64,000 bases of DNA from Rikenellaceae bacterium (GTDB lineage Bacteria > Bacteroidota > Bacteroidia > Bacteroidales > UBA932): positions 1-64,000 of the forward strand of contig JALEPJ010000004.1 in NCBI GenBank assembly GCA_022766385.1. The letters are read 5' to 3'. The notes beneath the pieces are model-generated. The model ran no database searches and was not told the origin of the DNA. It worked only from the letters and a program-made list of their open reading frames with translations. Shown here in pieces: positions 17,219-24,925 of this stretch (position 1 is the first letter of the stretch; the number at the start of each line of letters is the position of its first letter). The position numbers were made by a program, and so were the translations under genes.

Positions 17219-17965
17219 TCAAAATGCGTCATAACCGTTTGCCTCGATCTCCTGCACCAGCTCACGGCCGGCAGTCCTGACTATGCGTCCATCCTTCAGG
17301 ATGTGTACCACGTCAGGGACAATGAGATCCAGAAGCCTCTGGTAATGGGTAATGACTATTGCCGCCGTCTCCGGGGTATGGAGGGCATTCACACCGTCTG
17401 CAACTATCCTGAGAGCATCCACGTCAAGTCCACTGTCGGTCTCATCCAGTATCGCGAGAGCAGGCTCCAGAACGGCCATCTGGAAGATTTCATTTCTTTT
17501 CTTCTCACCTCCGGAAAAGCCCACATTGACTTCGCGCTTGGCGAATTCGCCCCTCATCTGCACCAAGGCCATCTTCTCCTTCATCAGCTTGATGAAGTCG
17601 CCAGCCTTAAGAGCATCAAGTCCCAAAGCTTTCCTGCGTTCGTTAACTGCAGCCTTGATGAAATTGGTAATGCTTACTCCGGGTATTTCCACCGGATATT
17701 GGAAAGAAAGGAAGATTCCCGCCCAGGAACGCTCCTCAGGGCTCATTGCCAGAAGGTCGCGTCCAAGGAAAGTGACAGAACCCTCGGTAACCACATAGTC
17801 AGGGCGGCCGGCGAGAACGGCAGAAAGCGTACTTTTGCCGGCTCCGTTCGGTCCCATTACCGCGTGAATCTCACCCTTGCGTATGAGCAAGTCCACGCCT
17901 TTGAGGATTTCCTTTTCCCCAACCTTAGCGTGAAGGTTTTTTATTTCAAGCATTGTATCGTTCAT
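17219..17965 (-). CDS. sufC: Fe-S assembly ATPase SufC
   Basis: The 248-residue ABC-type ATPase has Walker A GPNGAGKST (about residues 38-46), the signature FSGGEKKRNEI, Walker B LAILDETDSGLD and a switch His (VITHYQRLL). It powers shape changes in the SufB-SufD scaffold. It comes 46 bases after pnuC and 8 bases before sufD. Confidence 0.95.
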   Translation of the reverse strand: MNDTMLEIKNLHAKVGEKEILKGVDLLIRKGEIHAVMGPNGAGKSTLSAVLAGRPDYVVTEGSVTFLGRDLLAMSPEERSWAGIFLSFQYPVEIPGVSITNFIKAAVNERRKALGLDALKAGDFIKLMKEKMALVQMRGEFAKREVNVGFSGGEKKRNEIFQMAVLEPALAILDETDSGLDVDALRIVADGVNALHTPETAAIVITHYQRLLDLIVPDVVHILKDGRIVRTAGRELVQEIEANGYDAF

Positions 17966-18011
17966 AGCAAAACAGCGCCAATAAATTGTTATTCAAATAA
18001 TTATCCCAAGA

Positions 18012-18641
18012 CTAAGCCTTTCTCGAGTAGAGCTTGGACCAGGTGAAGAGAGACCATATGCCGTTCAGCAGATACAAGCCGCAAACTATAGGCATAAATA
18101 CATGTCCCACTGAGATATGCAGTATTATCTGAGTGATGTTGACCACCAGCCAGGCTATCCAGCAGTCCCACTTCTTGAGTGCCGAGAGGAGCTGTGCCAT
18201 AAGGATGAGCACGGTCACACAGGTGTCGAGATAAGGGTGAGGGTCCAGCGGGAACATAGTATCCAGCAACCAGCCCCATACTGCCGCCACTAAAAGCACG
18301 CAGCTTATGGCCAATACGCGCTCGTACCAACTGAGCTTTGTCACCTTCAAGGATTTGCTGTCAGCCGAACTCTGTTCATTCTCCTTCGGATGCGTCCACC
18401 TGTAATGGCCAAGCACATTGATGGCCAAGGATACCGGCTGGAGCAGGAGGCTCGCATAAAGGTTCTTGTTGAAGAACATAAGGAAGAGGGCGAAGGTATA
18501 AAGATAGCCTACCCAGAAATTGTATTTTGAATTGCGTCCAGCCAGGAACACACAGCTGAGTCCCAGCACCGATGTGATGATGTCGATGAGAAGCACCGGG
18601 GCATCCCCCAGATAAAAAAGAGTGTAATTAATCCAATCCAT
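18012..18641 (-). CDS. pnuC: PnuC-type nicotinamide riboside/vitamin transporter (copy 1)
   Basis: This 209-residue inner membrane protein has about seven helices and the PnuC-type segments SKYNFWVGYLYTFALFLMFF and LGHYRWTHP. PnuC proteins move nicotinamide riboside, and relatives move thiamine or riboflavin, by facilitated diffusion with trapping by a kinase. The substrate of this copy is not clear. It sits between sufB (11 bases upstream) and sufC, an unusual place. No thiamine riboswitch is recognised. Confidence 0.85.
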   Translation of the reverse strand: MDWINYTLFYLGDAPVLLIDIITSVLGLSCVFLAGRNSKYNFWVGYLYTFALFLMFFNKNLYASLLLQPVSLAINVLGHYRWTHPKENEQSSADSKSLKVTKLSWYERVLAISCVLLVAAVWGWLLDTMFPLDPHPYLDTCVTVLILMAQLLSALKKWDCWIAWLVVNITQIILHISVGHVFMPIVCGLYLLNGIWSLFTWSKLYSRKA

Positions 18642-18652
18642 TTTTCAAATTG

Positions 18653-20098
18653 TTAACCAACAGATCCTTCAAGGGATACCTGCAGGAGTTTCTGAGCCTC
18701 AACTGCAAATTCCATTGGCAGGCGGGAAAGCACCTCCCGCGCATAGCCATTGACAATGAGTCCTACTGCATCCTCGGGGCCGATGCCGCGCTGATTGCAA
18801 TAGAAAAGCTGGTCCTCGCTGATTTTTGAGGTGGTGGCCTCGTGCTCGACCGTTGCTGAAGGGCAATGACTCTGGATAAGAGGGAAGGTGTGCGCTCCGC
18901 AATGCGAGCCGATCAGGAGACTGTCGCACTGGGAGTAGTTTCTCGCACCTTCGGCGTCGGAATTGATGCGGACGAGACCGCGATAGCTGTTCTGGCTGCG
19001 TCCGGCACTGATGCCCTTGCTGACAATACGGCTCTTGGTGCCGCGGCCCAAGTGTATCATCTTCGTGCCGGTATCGGCCTGTTGGCAATTGTTGGTCACC
19101 GCCACGGAATAGAACTCCGATGAAGAGTAGTCGCCCTTGAGTATAGTGCTCGGGTATTTCCAGGTAATGGCCGAGCCAGTCTCGACCTGAGTCCAGCTGA
19201 GATGGCTGCCTGAGCCCTTGCAGATTCCCCTCTTTGTAACGAGATTGAGTATGCCTCCGCGTCCCTCCGAGTCTCCTGGATACCAGTTTTGGACGGTAGA
19301 ATATTTGACATCGGCATCCTTTTCGACTATAATTTCCACCACAGCTGCGTGGAGTTGGTTCTCATCACGCATAGGAGCGGTGCAGCCCTCCATATAACTG
19401 AGCTGCGAGCCTTCGTCCGCCACTATCAGGGTCCGTTCGAACTGACCGGTGCCGCTGGCATTGATACGGAAATAGCTGGAGAGGTCCATAGGGCATTTCA
19501 CGCCTTTTGGTATGTAGCAGAAAGAGCCATCGGAGAATACGGCCGAATTCAGCGCTGCGAAATAATTGTCCCCAGCAGGGACAACGCTAGCAAGATATTT
19601 GCGCACAAGCTCGGGATATTCCTTCACTGCCTCGGAGAAGGAGCAGAAAATGATGCCTTTTTCCGCGAGAGTTTCTCTGAATGTGGTCTTTACGGACACG
19701 GAATCAAAAACAGCGTCCACAGCCACTCCCGCGAGGGCGTTCCTTTCGTGGAGAGGGATGCCGAGCTTTTCGAAGGTCTCTTCAAGCGCCGGGTCTATCT
19801 CCTTGGGCCTGTCGGCATCCTTCTTGGGTGCCGCATAGTATATTATATCCTGGTAGTCGATCTTGGGCATATCCAGATGACCCCACTGAGGCTCTTCCAT
19901 CCGCTGCCATTTGCGGAAGGCGTCCAAGCGGAAGTCAAGCAGCCACTGAGGCTCCTCCTTGAGAGAAGAAATGGTACGTATAATGTCTTCATTCAGGCCT
20001 TTAGGTATATAAACCTGCTCGACATCGGTAACGAAACCCTCCTTGTACTCCTGCTCCGTTATGTTTTGGAGCAACTCCTTTTCTTCAAGTGAATCCAT
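18653..20098 (-). CDS. sufB: Fe-S assembly scaffold subunit SufB
   Basis: The 481-residue protein is the main scaffold on which SUF builds iron-sulfur clusters. It has the beta-helix core with [20 protein letters not shown], the conserved Cys in SQCDSLL and His in [17 protein letters not shown] near the C-terminus. ATG at 20098 is chosen because the 37 upstream codons of the open frame cross the promoter and stem region and read as noise. It is first of a transcript with pnuC, sufC, sufD and ispE. No sufS or sufE is in this window. Confidence 0.94.
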   Translation of the reverse strand: MDSLEEKELLQNITEQEYKEGFVTDVEQVYIPKGLNEDIIRTISSLKEEPQWLLDFRLDAFRKWQRMEEPQWGHLDMPKIDYQDIIYYAAPKKDADRPKEIDPALEETFEKLGIPLHERNALAGVAVDAVFDSVSVKTTFRETLAEKGIIFCSFSEAVKEYPELVRKYLASVVPAGDNYFAALNSAVFSDGSFCYIPKGVKCPMDLSSYFRINASGTGQFERTLIVADEGSQLSYMEGCTAPMRDENQLHAAVVEIIVEKDADVKYSTVQNWYPGDSEGRGGILNLVTKRGICKGSGSHLSWTQVETGSAITWKYPSTILKGDYSSSEFYSVAVTNNCQQADTGTKMIHLGRGTKSRIVSKGISAGRSQNSYRGLVRINSDAEGARNYSQCDSLLIGSHCGAHTFPLIQSHCPSATVEHEATTSKISEDQLFYCNQRGIGPEDAVGLIVNGYAREVLSRLPMEFAVEAQKLLQVSLEGSVG

Positions 20099-20099
20099 A

Positions 20100-20154
20100 A
20101 AAAAACTGCTAATTTGTAGTCCGAAGACATAACTTACAAATATAGCAGTTTTTT
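20100..20154 (-). terminator. Inverted repeat (terminator) enclosing the sufB promoter
   Basis: AAAAAAACTGCTA and TAGCAGTTTTTTT (20100-20112 and 20142-20154) form a perfect 13-bp stem. For read-through from the C69 gene it acts as a terminator with its T-run touching the sufB ATG. The -7 box TATATTTG of sufB (20137-20144, minus) overlaps the inner edge of the first arm. Confidence 0.6.
20137..20144 (-). promoter_or_regulatory. -7 box of the suf operon
   Basis: Minus-strand TATATTTG, with a predicted start near 20130 and a leader of about 32 bases. A transcript starting here lacks the first arm of the inverted repeat, so it would not form the terminator. No clear -33 TTTG. Confidence 0.55.
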
Positions 20155-20157
20155 TGA

Positions 20158-21879
20158 TTATTTCACCTCGATGACATTCCCGTGATCTCTCGCCACGGCC
20201 TCCTTCCATTTTTCGGTGTAATCCGGATGCAGCAGCCCTTCAGGAGTGCCGGCATTGTACTGGCTGTGGAGGAATTGTCCATTCTCGTCCTGGGCTTTGA
20301 CATTGCCATCCATAAACTTGACGAGCAATTCCTGCTCGAGGGCGGTCCAAACGTCGAACTGGCGCTGAGCGGTCTCGACACTGTAACGGGTCAAGGCCTT
20401 GCGGACCTTCCTCAGCGCACGGCGATTGCCCTTGCCATAAAGTTTGAGGAGTTTGGCGTCCATCTGCTCGACAGCGCCAAACATCTGCTCGTTCTCGAAC
20501 TTGTCGATAGCGGCTCTGGTGTACGGAGCCATCTGGTTGTACATCTTGTAGCAGGCGTTGGCCACCCTGTTGTTCATCCAGAAGGATGAGGTTGGAGAAT
20601 AGTGGAGTATGTCGCCGTTGCCAACTCGGAAGCACTCAGGTATCTCATTGGTATTGGTATAGATAGGGGTGAGATATGAGGTGGCGGCATCGTCGCAGCC
20701 GAACCAGAGCAGGCCCCCGATGGCATCAGGCAGCCAGCCGCGGGACTGACCTACGAACCAGAAACCGGTCTGCTGGGTGGCAATAGCTCGCTCATTGATA
20801 TAGGTCCTGCCGTCCCAGCTGAACTCCATAGGCCTCCAACGGTAAGGAAGGGCATTGCCACCGGCTCCGATGTCAGTTGTCATATCCATTGGCGTGCCCT
20901 CGTAGTGGTCGCGCATCACATCGGCAACATCCTTGACGCTGACTTTGCGGGCAGGCTTCACGAACAGAGGGAAGGCCTCTCCGTCGAGCTTGTAGCCCAT
21001 AGCATAGTCTATCCAGTCGTAGGAGCTGCGGGTGACCTCATTGCCATTTGCATCAAGATAGGTGAATTCGCCGTCGCAGAGGATGTTGAAAGCGCTCCAC
21101 GCACGTGCCTCGCAGGCTCTTGCACCGCTGAAATCGAGAGGATTGTACGCTGCGCAGAAGCTGAAATCCTTGTCCTCACCGTCAAACCAGCCGTTCTTGC
21201 GTGCGAAACTGATTACGTCAGGCGCGTAAAGGCAGTTTTCCGGATCATCGAGAGGGAAGGTGCTGATGCGGGCCTGATTGGCGTGTGCGCAGATATAACC
21301 GTCAGGAACTCTGCGGGCTACCCAGACTATGCCCTTCTCATTGCCCTTGCCCACAAGGTCCATTACCCAGGCCTCGTTGGTGTCGGCAATGGAGAAGCTC
21401 TCTCCGCTCGAAGGATATCCGTACTCATTGGCCAGGGCAACGATGGTCTCAATGGCCTCGCGGGCTGTCCTCGCCCTTTGGAGAGTCACATAGATGAGCG
21501 AACCGTAATCCATTATTCCATCGGGATTTGCCTGCTCGTTGCGACCTCCCCAGGTGGTTTCGGCTATAATCAGCTGGTGCTCGTTCATATTGCCAACGGT
21601 CTGGTAGGTTCTGGCGACCTGGGCGATGCTGCCTGTCGGGCGGTATGAGTCCCACTCTATGATAGGGAGCATAGACCCGGCCTTCCATTTAGCAGCCTTG
21701 TGGTAGTAAAGCTCGCCGAATAGAACGTGGGAATCAGCTGCATAAGAGACCATTACGGAGCCGTCAGCACTGGCGCCCTTGGTGACAATGACATTGGTGC
21801 AGGCTTCGGCGCGGCCCTGAGGGAAAAGCATCATTGCGCAAACAGCTATGCTTGCCGAGAGGAGAGTCAGTTTTCTCAT
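20158..21879 (-). CDS. Secreted C69-family dipeptidase-like protein
   Basis: The 573-residue protein has a signal peptide cut after AEA, exposing Cys27 ([12 protein letters not shown]) as the N-terminal nucleophile, the hallmark of peptidase family C69 (PepD group, N-terminal nucleophile hydrolases). It also has [29 protein letters not shown] and a C-terminal helical region ending in NVIEVK. Such enzymes cut dipeptides, here probably in the periplasm or outside. The gene stands alone, ended by the inverted repeat at 20100-20154. Confidence 0.88.
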   Translation of the reverse strand: MRKLTLLSASIAVCAMMLFPQGRAEACTNVIVTKGASADGSVMVSYAADSHVLFGELYYHKAAKWKAGSMLPIIEWDSYRPTGSIAQVARTYQTVGNMNEHQLIIAETTWGGRNEQANPDGIMDYGSLIYVTLQRARTAREAIETIVALANEYGYPSSGESFSIADTNEAWVMDLVGKGNEKGIVWVARRVPDGYICAHANQARISTFPLDDPENCLYAPDVISFARKNGWFDGEDKDFSFCAAYNPLDFSGARACEARAWSAFNILCDGEFTYLDANGNEVTRSSYDWIDYAMGYKLDGEAFPLFVKPARKVSVKDVADVMRDHYEGTPMDMTTDIGAGGNALPYRWRPMEFSWDGRTYINERAIATQQTGFWFVGQSRGWLPDAIGGLLWFGCDDAATSYLTPIYTNTNEIPECFRVGNGDILHYSPTSSFWMNNRVANACYKMYNQMAPYTRAAIDKFENEQMFGAVEQMDAKLLKLYGKGNRRALRKVRKALTRYSVETAQRQFDVWTALEQELLVKFMDGNVKAQDENGQFLHSQYNAGTPEGLLHPDYTEKWKEAVARDHGNVIEVK

Positions 21880-21966
21880 TTGCTATTTTTTTATTTAATA
21901 TGTATTTTTGTCAACTGCAGCAGTTTTGCTGGCTTTTGAGCAAAGCTATGAAATTTTTATAACAGT

Positions 21967-22383
21967 ATGAAATCGTTTTTCCGTATAGTAGCCCTTTGTC
22001 TGGCAATTTCTGCCTTTTCTGGTATAAAAGCCGGCGCTCAGGAAAATCCGAATGCCAAAAAGGAAGAGAAGGAATTCTTCGAAGGCATTGACAGGGAGGT
22101 GGAACGTCTGACCGATTTGCTGGATCTGGAGTATTGGCAGGTATTCTATGTGGATTCCATTCTGACCCACGACTATCAGGCTATGCAGGAAGAACTCAAG
22201 GAGCTCAGCGCCAAGAAAGTGAGCAACACCGACCTGTATTACAATGTGCAATACAAGTGGCTGGACAGCATCTATGAGGCTTATCAGAAGGTCTTCGACG
22301 AAAGGCAATGGGCGAAGTACCTGAAATCGGGAGCCGAGAGGGAGAAGAAGGCCAGGGACAAGAAGAGGAACAAGACGAAATAG
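21967..22383 (+). CDS. Hypothetical secreted protein, 138 aa
   Basis: A signal peptide (about residues 1-24, cut after AGA) is followed by a charged, mainly helical protein with WQVFYVDSILTHDYQAMQ and a Lys/Arg-rich tail. Similar small secreted proteins occur in Bacteroidales; no function is known. It lies 28 bases before pheS on the same strand. Confidence 0.65.
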   Translation: MKSFFRIVALCLAISAFSGIKAGAQENPNAKKEEKEFFEGIDREVERLTDLLDLEYWQVFYVDSILTHDYQAMQEELKELSAKKVSNTDLYYNVQYKWLDSIYEAYQKVFDERQWAKYLKSGAEREKKARDKKRNKTK

Positions 22384-22411
22384 GATTCGGATAATCAGAC
22401 AAGAAAAAATT

Positions 22412-23446
22412 ATGAAACAGAGAATAGAACAGATTCTGGCGGAAATCAACGAACTTAAGTGCAAGACACAGAAGGAAGTTGAGGAGGCCAGGGTGCGCCT
22501 TTTGGGCAAGAAGGGCGAGGTAACCAGACTCTTCGAGGAGTTCCGCACTATGGACAAAGAACGCAAGAAAGAGTTCGGCCGCTCATTGAACGAACTCAAA
22601 CAGGCAGCTCAAAACAAAATAGAGGAATACAAGAACTCAATAGGTGAAGAAGCAAATGCAGCAGGCCCTAAGGAAGACCTGACCATGCCGGGAGATGCTT
22701 TTGAACTCGGTTCACGCCATCCTGTGTCCATTGTACGCCAGGAAATCGTAGACATTTTCCGCAAATTCGGATATGATGTCGCAGAAGGCCCTGAAATCGA
22801 GGACGACTACCACGTATTCGAGGCTCTCAATTTCCCTCCGAACCACCCGGCCCGCGATATGCAGGACACCTTCTTCGTATCTGCCGGACACCCCAATCCC
22901 CTGCTCCTGCGCACCCACACCTCATCCGTACAGGTACGCGCAATGGAGAATATGAAACTCCCGATTCGTGTCATCTGCCCTGGAAGAGTATTCAGAAATG
23001 AGGCAATCAGCGCTCGCGCGCACTGCATCTTCCACCAGGTGGAGGGTCTCTACATTGACGAAGACGTGACTTTCGCCGACCTCAAGCAGGCCATACTGCT
23101 CTTCGCCCGCGAAATGTTCGGACCTGAGACGGAAATCAGAATGCGCCCTTCATACTTCCCGTTCACCGAGCCTTCTGCTGAAGTGGACGTGAGCTGCAAC
23201 ATCTGCCATGGCAAGGGTTGCAATATCTGCAAGGGCACAGGCTGGCTCGAGATCATGGGCTGCGGAATGGTTGACCCTAACGTACTCGAAGCCAGCGGTA
23301 TAGACTCCAAGAAATACAGCGGCTTCGCCTTCGGAATGGGCCTTGAGCGTATAGCAATGCTCAAGTGGCGCGTCAATGACCTGCGTCACTATTTCGAGAA
23401 CGATATGCGCTTCCTCAAGGAATTCAACACTAGCATAGAGGTATAA
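22412..23446 (+). CDS. pheS: Phenylalanyl-tRNA synthetase alpha chain
   Basis: The 344-residue class II synthetase chain has an N-terminal coiled coil (1-90) that contacts tRNA, motif 2 around PGRVFRNEAISARAHCIFHQVEG and motif 3 GFAFGMGLERIAMLKWRV. A Cys-containing insert (CNICHGKGCNICKGTGW) is seen, common in bacterial PheS of this type and possibly metal-binding. The beta chain gene is not in the window. Confidence 0.95.
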   Translation: MKQRIEQILAEINELKCKTQKEVEEARVRLLGKKGEVTRLFEEFRTMDKERKKEFGRSLNELKQAAQNKIEEYKNSIGEEANAAGPKEDLTMPGDAFELGSRHPVSIVRQEIVDIFRKFGYDVAEGPEIEDDYHVFEALNFPPNHPARDMQDTFFVSAGHPNPLLLRTHTSSVQVRAMENMKLPIRVICPGRVFRNEAISARAHCIFHQVEGLYIDEDVTFADLKQAILLFAREMFGPETEIRMRPSYFPFTEPSAEVDVSCNICHGKGCNICKGTGWLEIMGCGMVDPNVLEASGIDSKKYSGFAFGMGLERIAMLKWRVNDLRHYFENDMRFLKEFNTSIEV

Positions 23447-23527
23447 GCTAAGACGGTGATTCAAACTGATCGGTGGAGGCTTTTGAGACCCCCACGAAGC
23501 AGGTATATCACGTTTTTAGAAAAAATG

Positions 23528-23559
23528 TTTGGTATTTCAATTTCGATTGCATATATTTG
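23528..23559 (+). promoter_or_regulatory. Promoter of the tRNA-Gly pair
   Basis: TTTG (23528-23531), 20-base spacer and TATATTTG (23552-23559) match the consensus, 18 bases before the first tRNA-Gly. Confidence 0.75.
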
Positions 23560-23577
23560 CAGTCCGAAACAATTCAA

Positions 23578-23650
23578 GCGGAAATAGCTCAGTTGGTAGA
23601 GCGCAACCTTGCCAAGGTTGAGGTCGCGGGTCCGAGCCCCGTTTTCCGCT
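23578..23650 (+). tRNA. tRNA-Gly (anticodon GCC), copy 1
   Basis: The 73-base cloverleaf has acceptor GCGGAAA/TTTCCGC, anticodon stem CAACC/GGTTG around TTGCCAA (anticodon GCC) and T-arm CGGGTCCGAGCCCCG. Discriminator T, no encoded CCA. Identical to copy 2, 43 bases downstream. Confidence 0.96.
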
Positions 23651-23693
23651 CCAGAAAGTCCTTGAATGGGACCGAAATCATACCAAACGCTTC

Positions 23694-23766
23694 GCGGAAA
23701 TAGCTCAGTTGGTAGAGCGCAACCTTGCCAAGGTTGAGGTCGCGGGTCCGAGCCCCGTTTTCCGCT
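23694..23766 (+). tRNA. tRNA-Gly (anticodon GCC), copy 2
   Basis: Same 73-base sequence as copy 1. It is followed by a hairpin (23780-23801). Its 3' half together with about 48 bases downstream is repeated at 23923-23999. Confidence 0.96.
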
Positions 23767-23779
23767 CTTTAAATGAACA

Positions 23780-23801
23780 AAGGCTGTCTCAGGACAGCCT
23801 T
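23780..23801 (+). terminator. Hairpin after tRNA-Gly copy 2
   Basis: AAGGCTGTC (23780-23788) pairs with GACAGCCTT (23793-23801). The T-run is poor. A second copy with a 10-bp stem lies at 23962-23985. Confidence 0.45.
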
Positions 23802-23850
23802 CGTCGTATATTGCCCATGCTCTTCAATGAGGTGAGCGACCTCAACCCTT

Positions 23851-23885
23851 CCCCCGAGGGGTGGCTGCCGGGAGGCAGACGGGGG
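23851..23885. repeat. GC-rich REP-like hairpin
   Basis: CCCCCG (23851-23856) pairs with CGGGGG (23880-23885) around an inner stem CTGCC/GGCAG (23865-23869, 23874-23878). It resembles the short palindromic units scattered in intergenic DNA of some Bacteroidales. Only one copy is seen in this window. Confidence 0.4.
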
Positions 23886-23922
23886 TAACGTGAAAGCTTT
23901 GACATCGCTTGATCAAAGCGAT

Positions 23923-23950
23923 GTCGCGGGTCCGAGCCCCGTTTTCCGCT
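23923..23950 (+). pseudogene. tRNA-Gly 3' fragment
   Basis: These 28 bases equal the T-arm and 3' acceptor strand of the two complete tRNA-Gly genes. The acceptor 5' strand, D-arm and anticodon arm are absent. It cannot form a functional tRNA. Confidence 0.75.
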
Positions 23951-23961
23951 CTTTAATGAAC

Positions 23962-23985
23962 AAAGGCTGTCGCAGGACAGCCTTT
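23962..23985. terminator. Hairpin between tRNA fragment and GNAT gene
   Basis: AAAGGCTGTC and GACAGCCTTT form a perfect 10-bp stem with a 4-base loop. It may end the minus-strand GNAT transcript (stop at 24004); only a short T-run follows on that strand. Confidence 0.45.
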
Positions 23986-24003
23986 CGTCGTATATTGCCA
24001 GTT

Positions 24004-24750
24004 TTATTGGTTCAACTGGCCGGGAAGCACTTTTTTCTCTTTCTCAGGGAACTGCCTTTCAAAGGCTTCGAATCCTTCCGGATCATCCATTGCCACGTAG
24101 TAGCCTTTCGGGGTATGATAAGTCCCCTCTACACCGTCCAGATAGCCCGGTATCAGTTCCAAACCGAGGAAGTAAGGCACCTCGCTTTCGCGGGGCTCGG
24201 CATGGTAATGGATATGCAGGCTTGAAGCCAGAACGAATCCGGCATGGCAATAAAAATCGATGTTCCCTTCCATAAACACGGCTCCGTACCCAAGAGACTT
24301 GGCCTTCTCAAGAGCATAATTCAAAAGAGTGATGCCATAGCCCTTGCGCTTGTATTCGGGGGCAATGCTGATGGGCCCAAAGGTAAGAATCGGGATTACT
24401 CTGCCGTCATCTCCTATGATTTGTGCTTTGGAGAACATTACGTGGCCCATAAGGACAGCATCGGTCTCCATAACGAAGTCCAACTCGGGAATAAAATCGG
24501 GATTGGAGCGATAGCAATGAAGTACATAGTGCTCGGTGCAACCGGGCTGATAGATGTTCCAGAATGCCTCTCTGGTAAGGTTTTCAACCTTGCGCCAGTC
24601 GGATTCACACTCCTGGCGAATAATTGTATTGTGTGTCGTATTTTTATCGGATATTGTAAAGAAAAACAAAAACCACCCATACTTGCAAAGCAAGACGGGT
24701 AATAGCTCAACTGCATCTTTTTCCGCGCCTGGCGGAAAAGATGCTAGCAA
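24004..24750 (-). CDS. GNAT family N-acetyltransferase
   Basis: The acetyltransferase domain (about residues 42-215 of this frame) has the acetyl-CoA binding motif region IAPEYKRKGYGITLLNYALEKAKSLGY and the HAGFVLA segment. It resembles YhbS-like N-acetyltransferases; the substrate is unknown. The start is uncertain. The only upstream ATG is at 24750, 40 bases after a good promoter, but the first 35-40 codons cross two hairpins and a T-rich tract and do not look like protein. The true start may be a non-ATG codon near 24630. The whole 24661-24787 stretch may be a leader or a small RNA. Confidence 0.75.
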   Translation of the reverse strand: MLASFPPGAEKDAVELLPVLLCKYGWFLFFFTISDKNTTHNTIIRQECESDWRKVENLTREAFWNIYQPGCTEHYVLHCYRSNPDFIPELDFVMETDAVLMGHVMFSKAQIIGDDGRVIPILTFGPISIAPEYKRKGYGITLLNYALEKAKSLGYGAVFMEGNIDFYCHAGFVLASSLHIHYHAEPRESEVPYFLGLELIPGYLDGVEGTYHTPKGYYVAMDDPEGFEAFERQFPEKEKKVLPGQLNQ

Positions 24751-24787
24751 ACAATATCCAAAATAAGATTACGCATCCAATAGTTTT
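24661..24787 (-). ncRNA. Candidate structured leader or small RNA before the GNAT gene
   Basis: Read from the predicted start near 24787, the RNA folds into one hairpin (24714-24743, CATCTTTTCCGC with GCGGAAAAAGATG, small mismatch) and a second (24675-24700, ACCC/GGGT and CTTGC/GCAAG with an internal loop). The second is followed by GGTTTTTGTTTTTC, a good terminator shape. It could be a small RNA of about 125 bases or an attenuator. No known class is recognised. Confidence 0.4.
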
Positions 24788-24818
24788 AGCGAACAAATAT
24801 AACAAGAATAATCTTATT
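24762..24818 (-). repeat. Inverted repeat around the GNAT promoter
   Basis: AAATAAGATTA and TAATCTTATTT (about 24761-24771 and 24809-24819) are perfect 11-bp arms with 37 bases between them. The -7 box TATATTTG lies between the arms, as in the sufB promoter region. It could serve as a weak terminator for the lipoprotein transcript or as an operator. Confidence 0.5.
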
Positions 24819-24824
24819 TCCAAA
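24794..24824 (-). promoter_or_regulatory. Promoter before the GNAT gene
   Basis: TTTTG (minus, 24821-24825), 19-base spacer and TATATTTG (24794-24801). Confidence 0.6.
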
Positions 24825-24925
24825 AGCAATGAAGAGCCGGTGAGAAGTCGAAACTGTATTTCAGGGTACTCCTTCCAGACAAATGTGCAAAGAAAGAGCC
24901 TGGCCTAACAGAGGCTCCCAAAACC

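Larger units (their letters stand above)
23739..23999 (+). repeat. Duplicated tRNA-Gly 3' end plus flank (about 76 bp)
   Basis: The unit from GTCGCGGGTCCGAG through TATATTGCC occurs at 23739-23815 and again at 23923-23999, with a few substitutions and single-base indels. The second copy holds only the T-arm and 3' acceptor strand of tRNA-Gly. It is joined upstream to unrelated DNA with a 9-bp hairpin (GACATCGCT/AGCGATGTC, 23901-23925). Confidence 0.8.

Noticed and set aside
18642..18652. Thiamine or other vitamin riboswitch before the pnuC copies
   Set aside because: The spaces before both pnuC genes are too short (11 bases, and a 4-base overlap) to hold a riboswitch.
19289..20092. 267-codon plus-strand open frame
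   Set aside because: Antisense shadow of sufB, caused by its codon composition.
20905..21648. 247-codon plus-strand open frame
   Set aside because: Antisense to the C69 peptidase gene; no family features.
23881..23950. Third functional tRNA
   Set aside because: The hairpin before the T-arm has a 9-bp stem and no U33 in its 7-base loop, and there is no acceptor 5' strand or D-arm.
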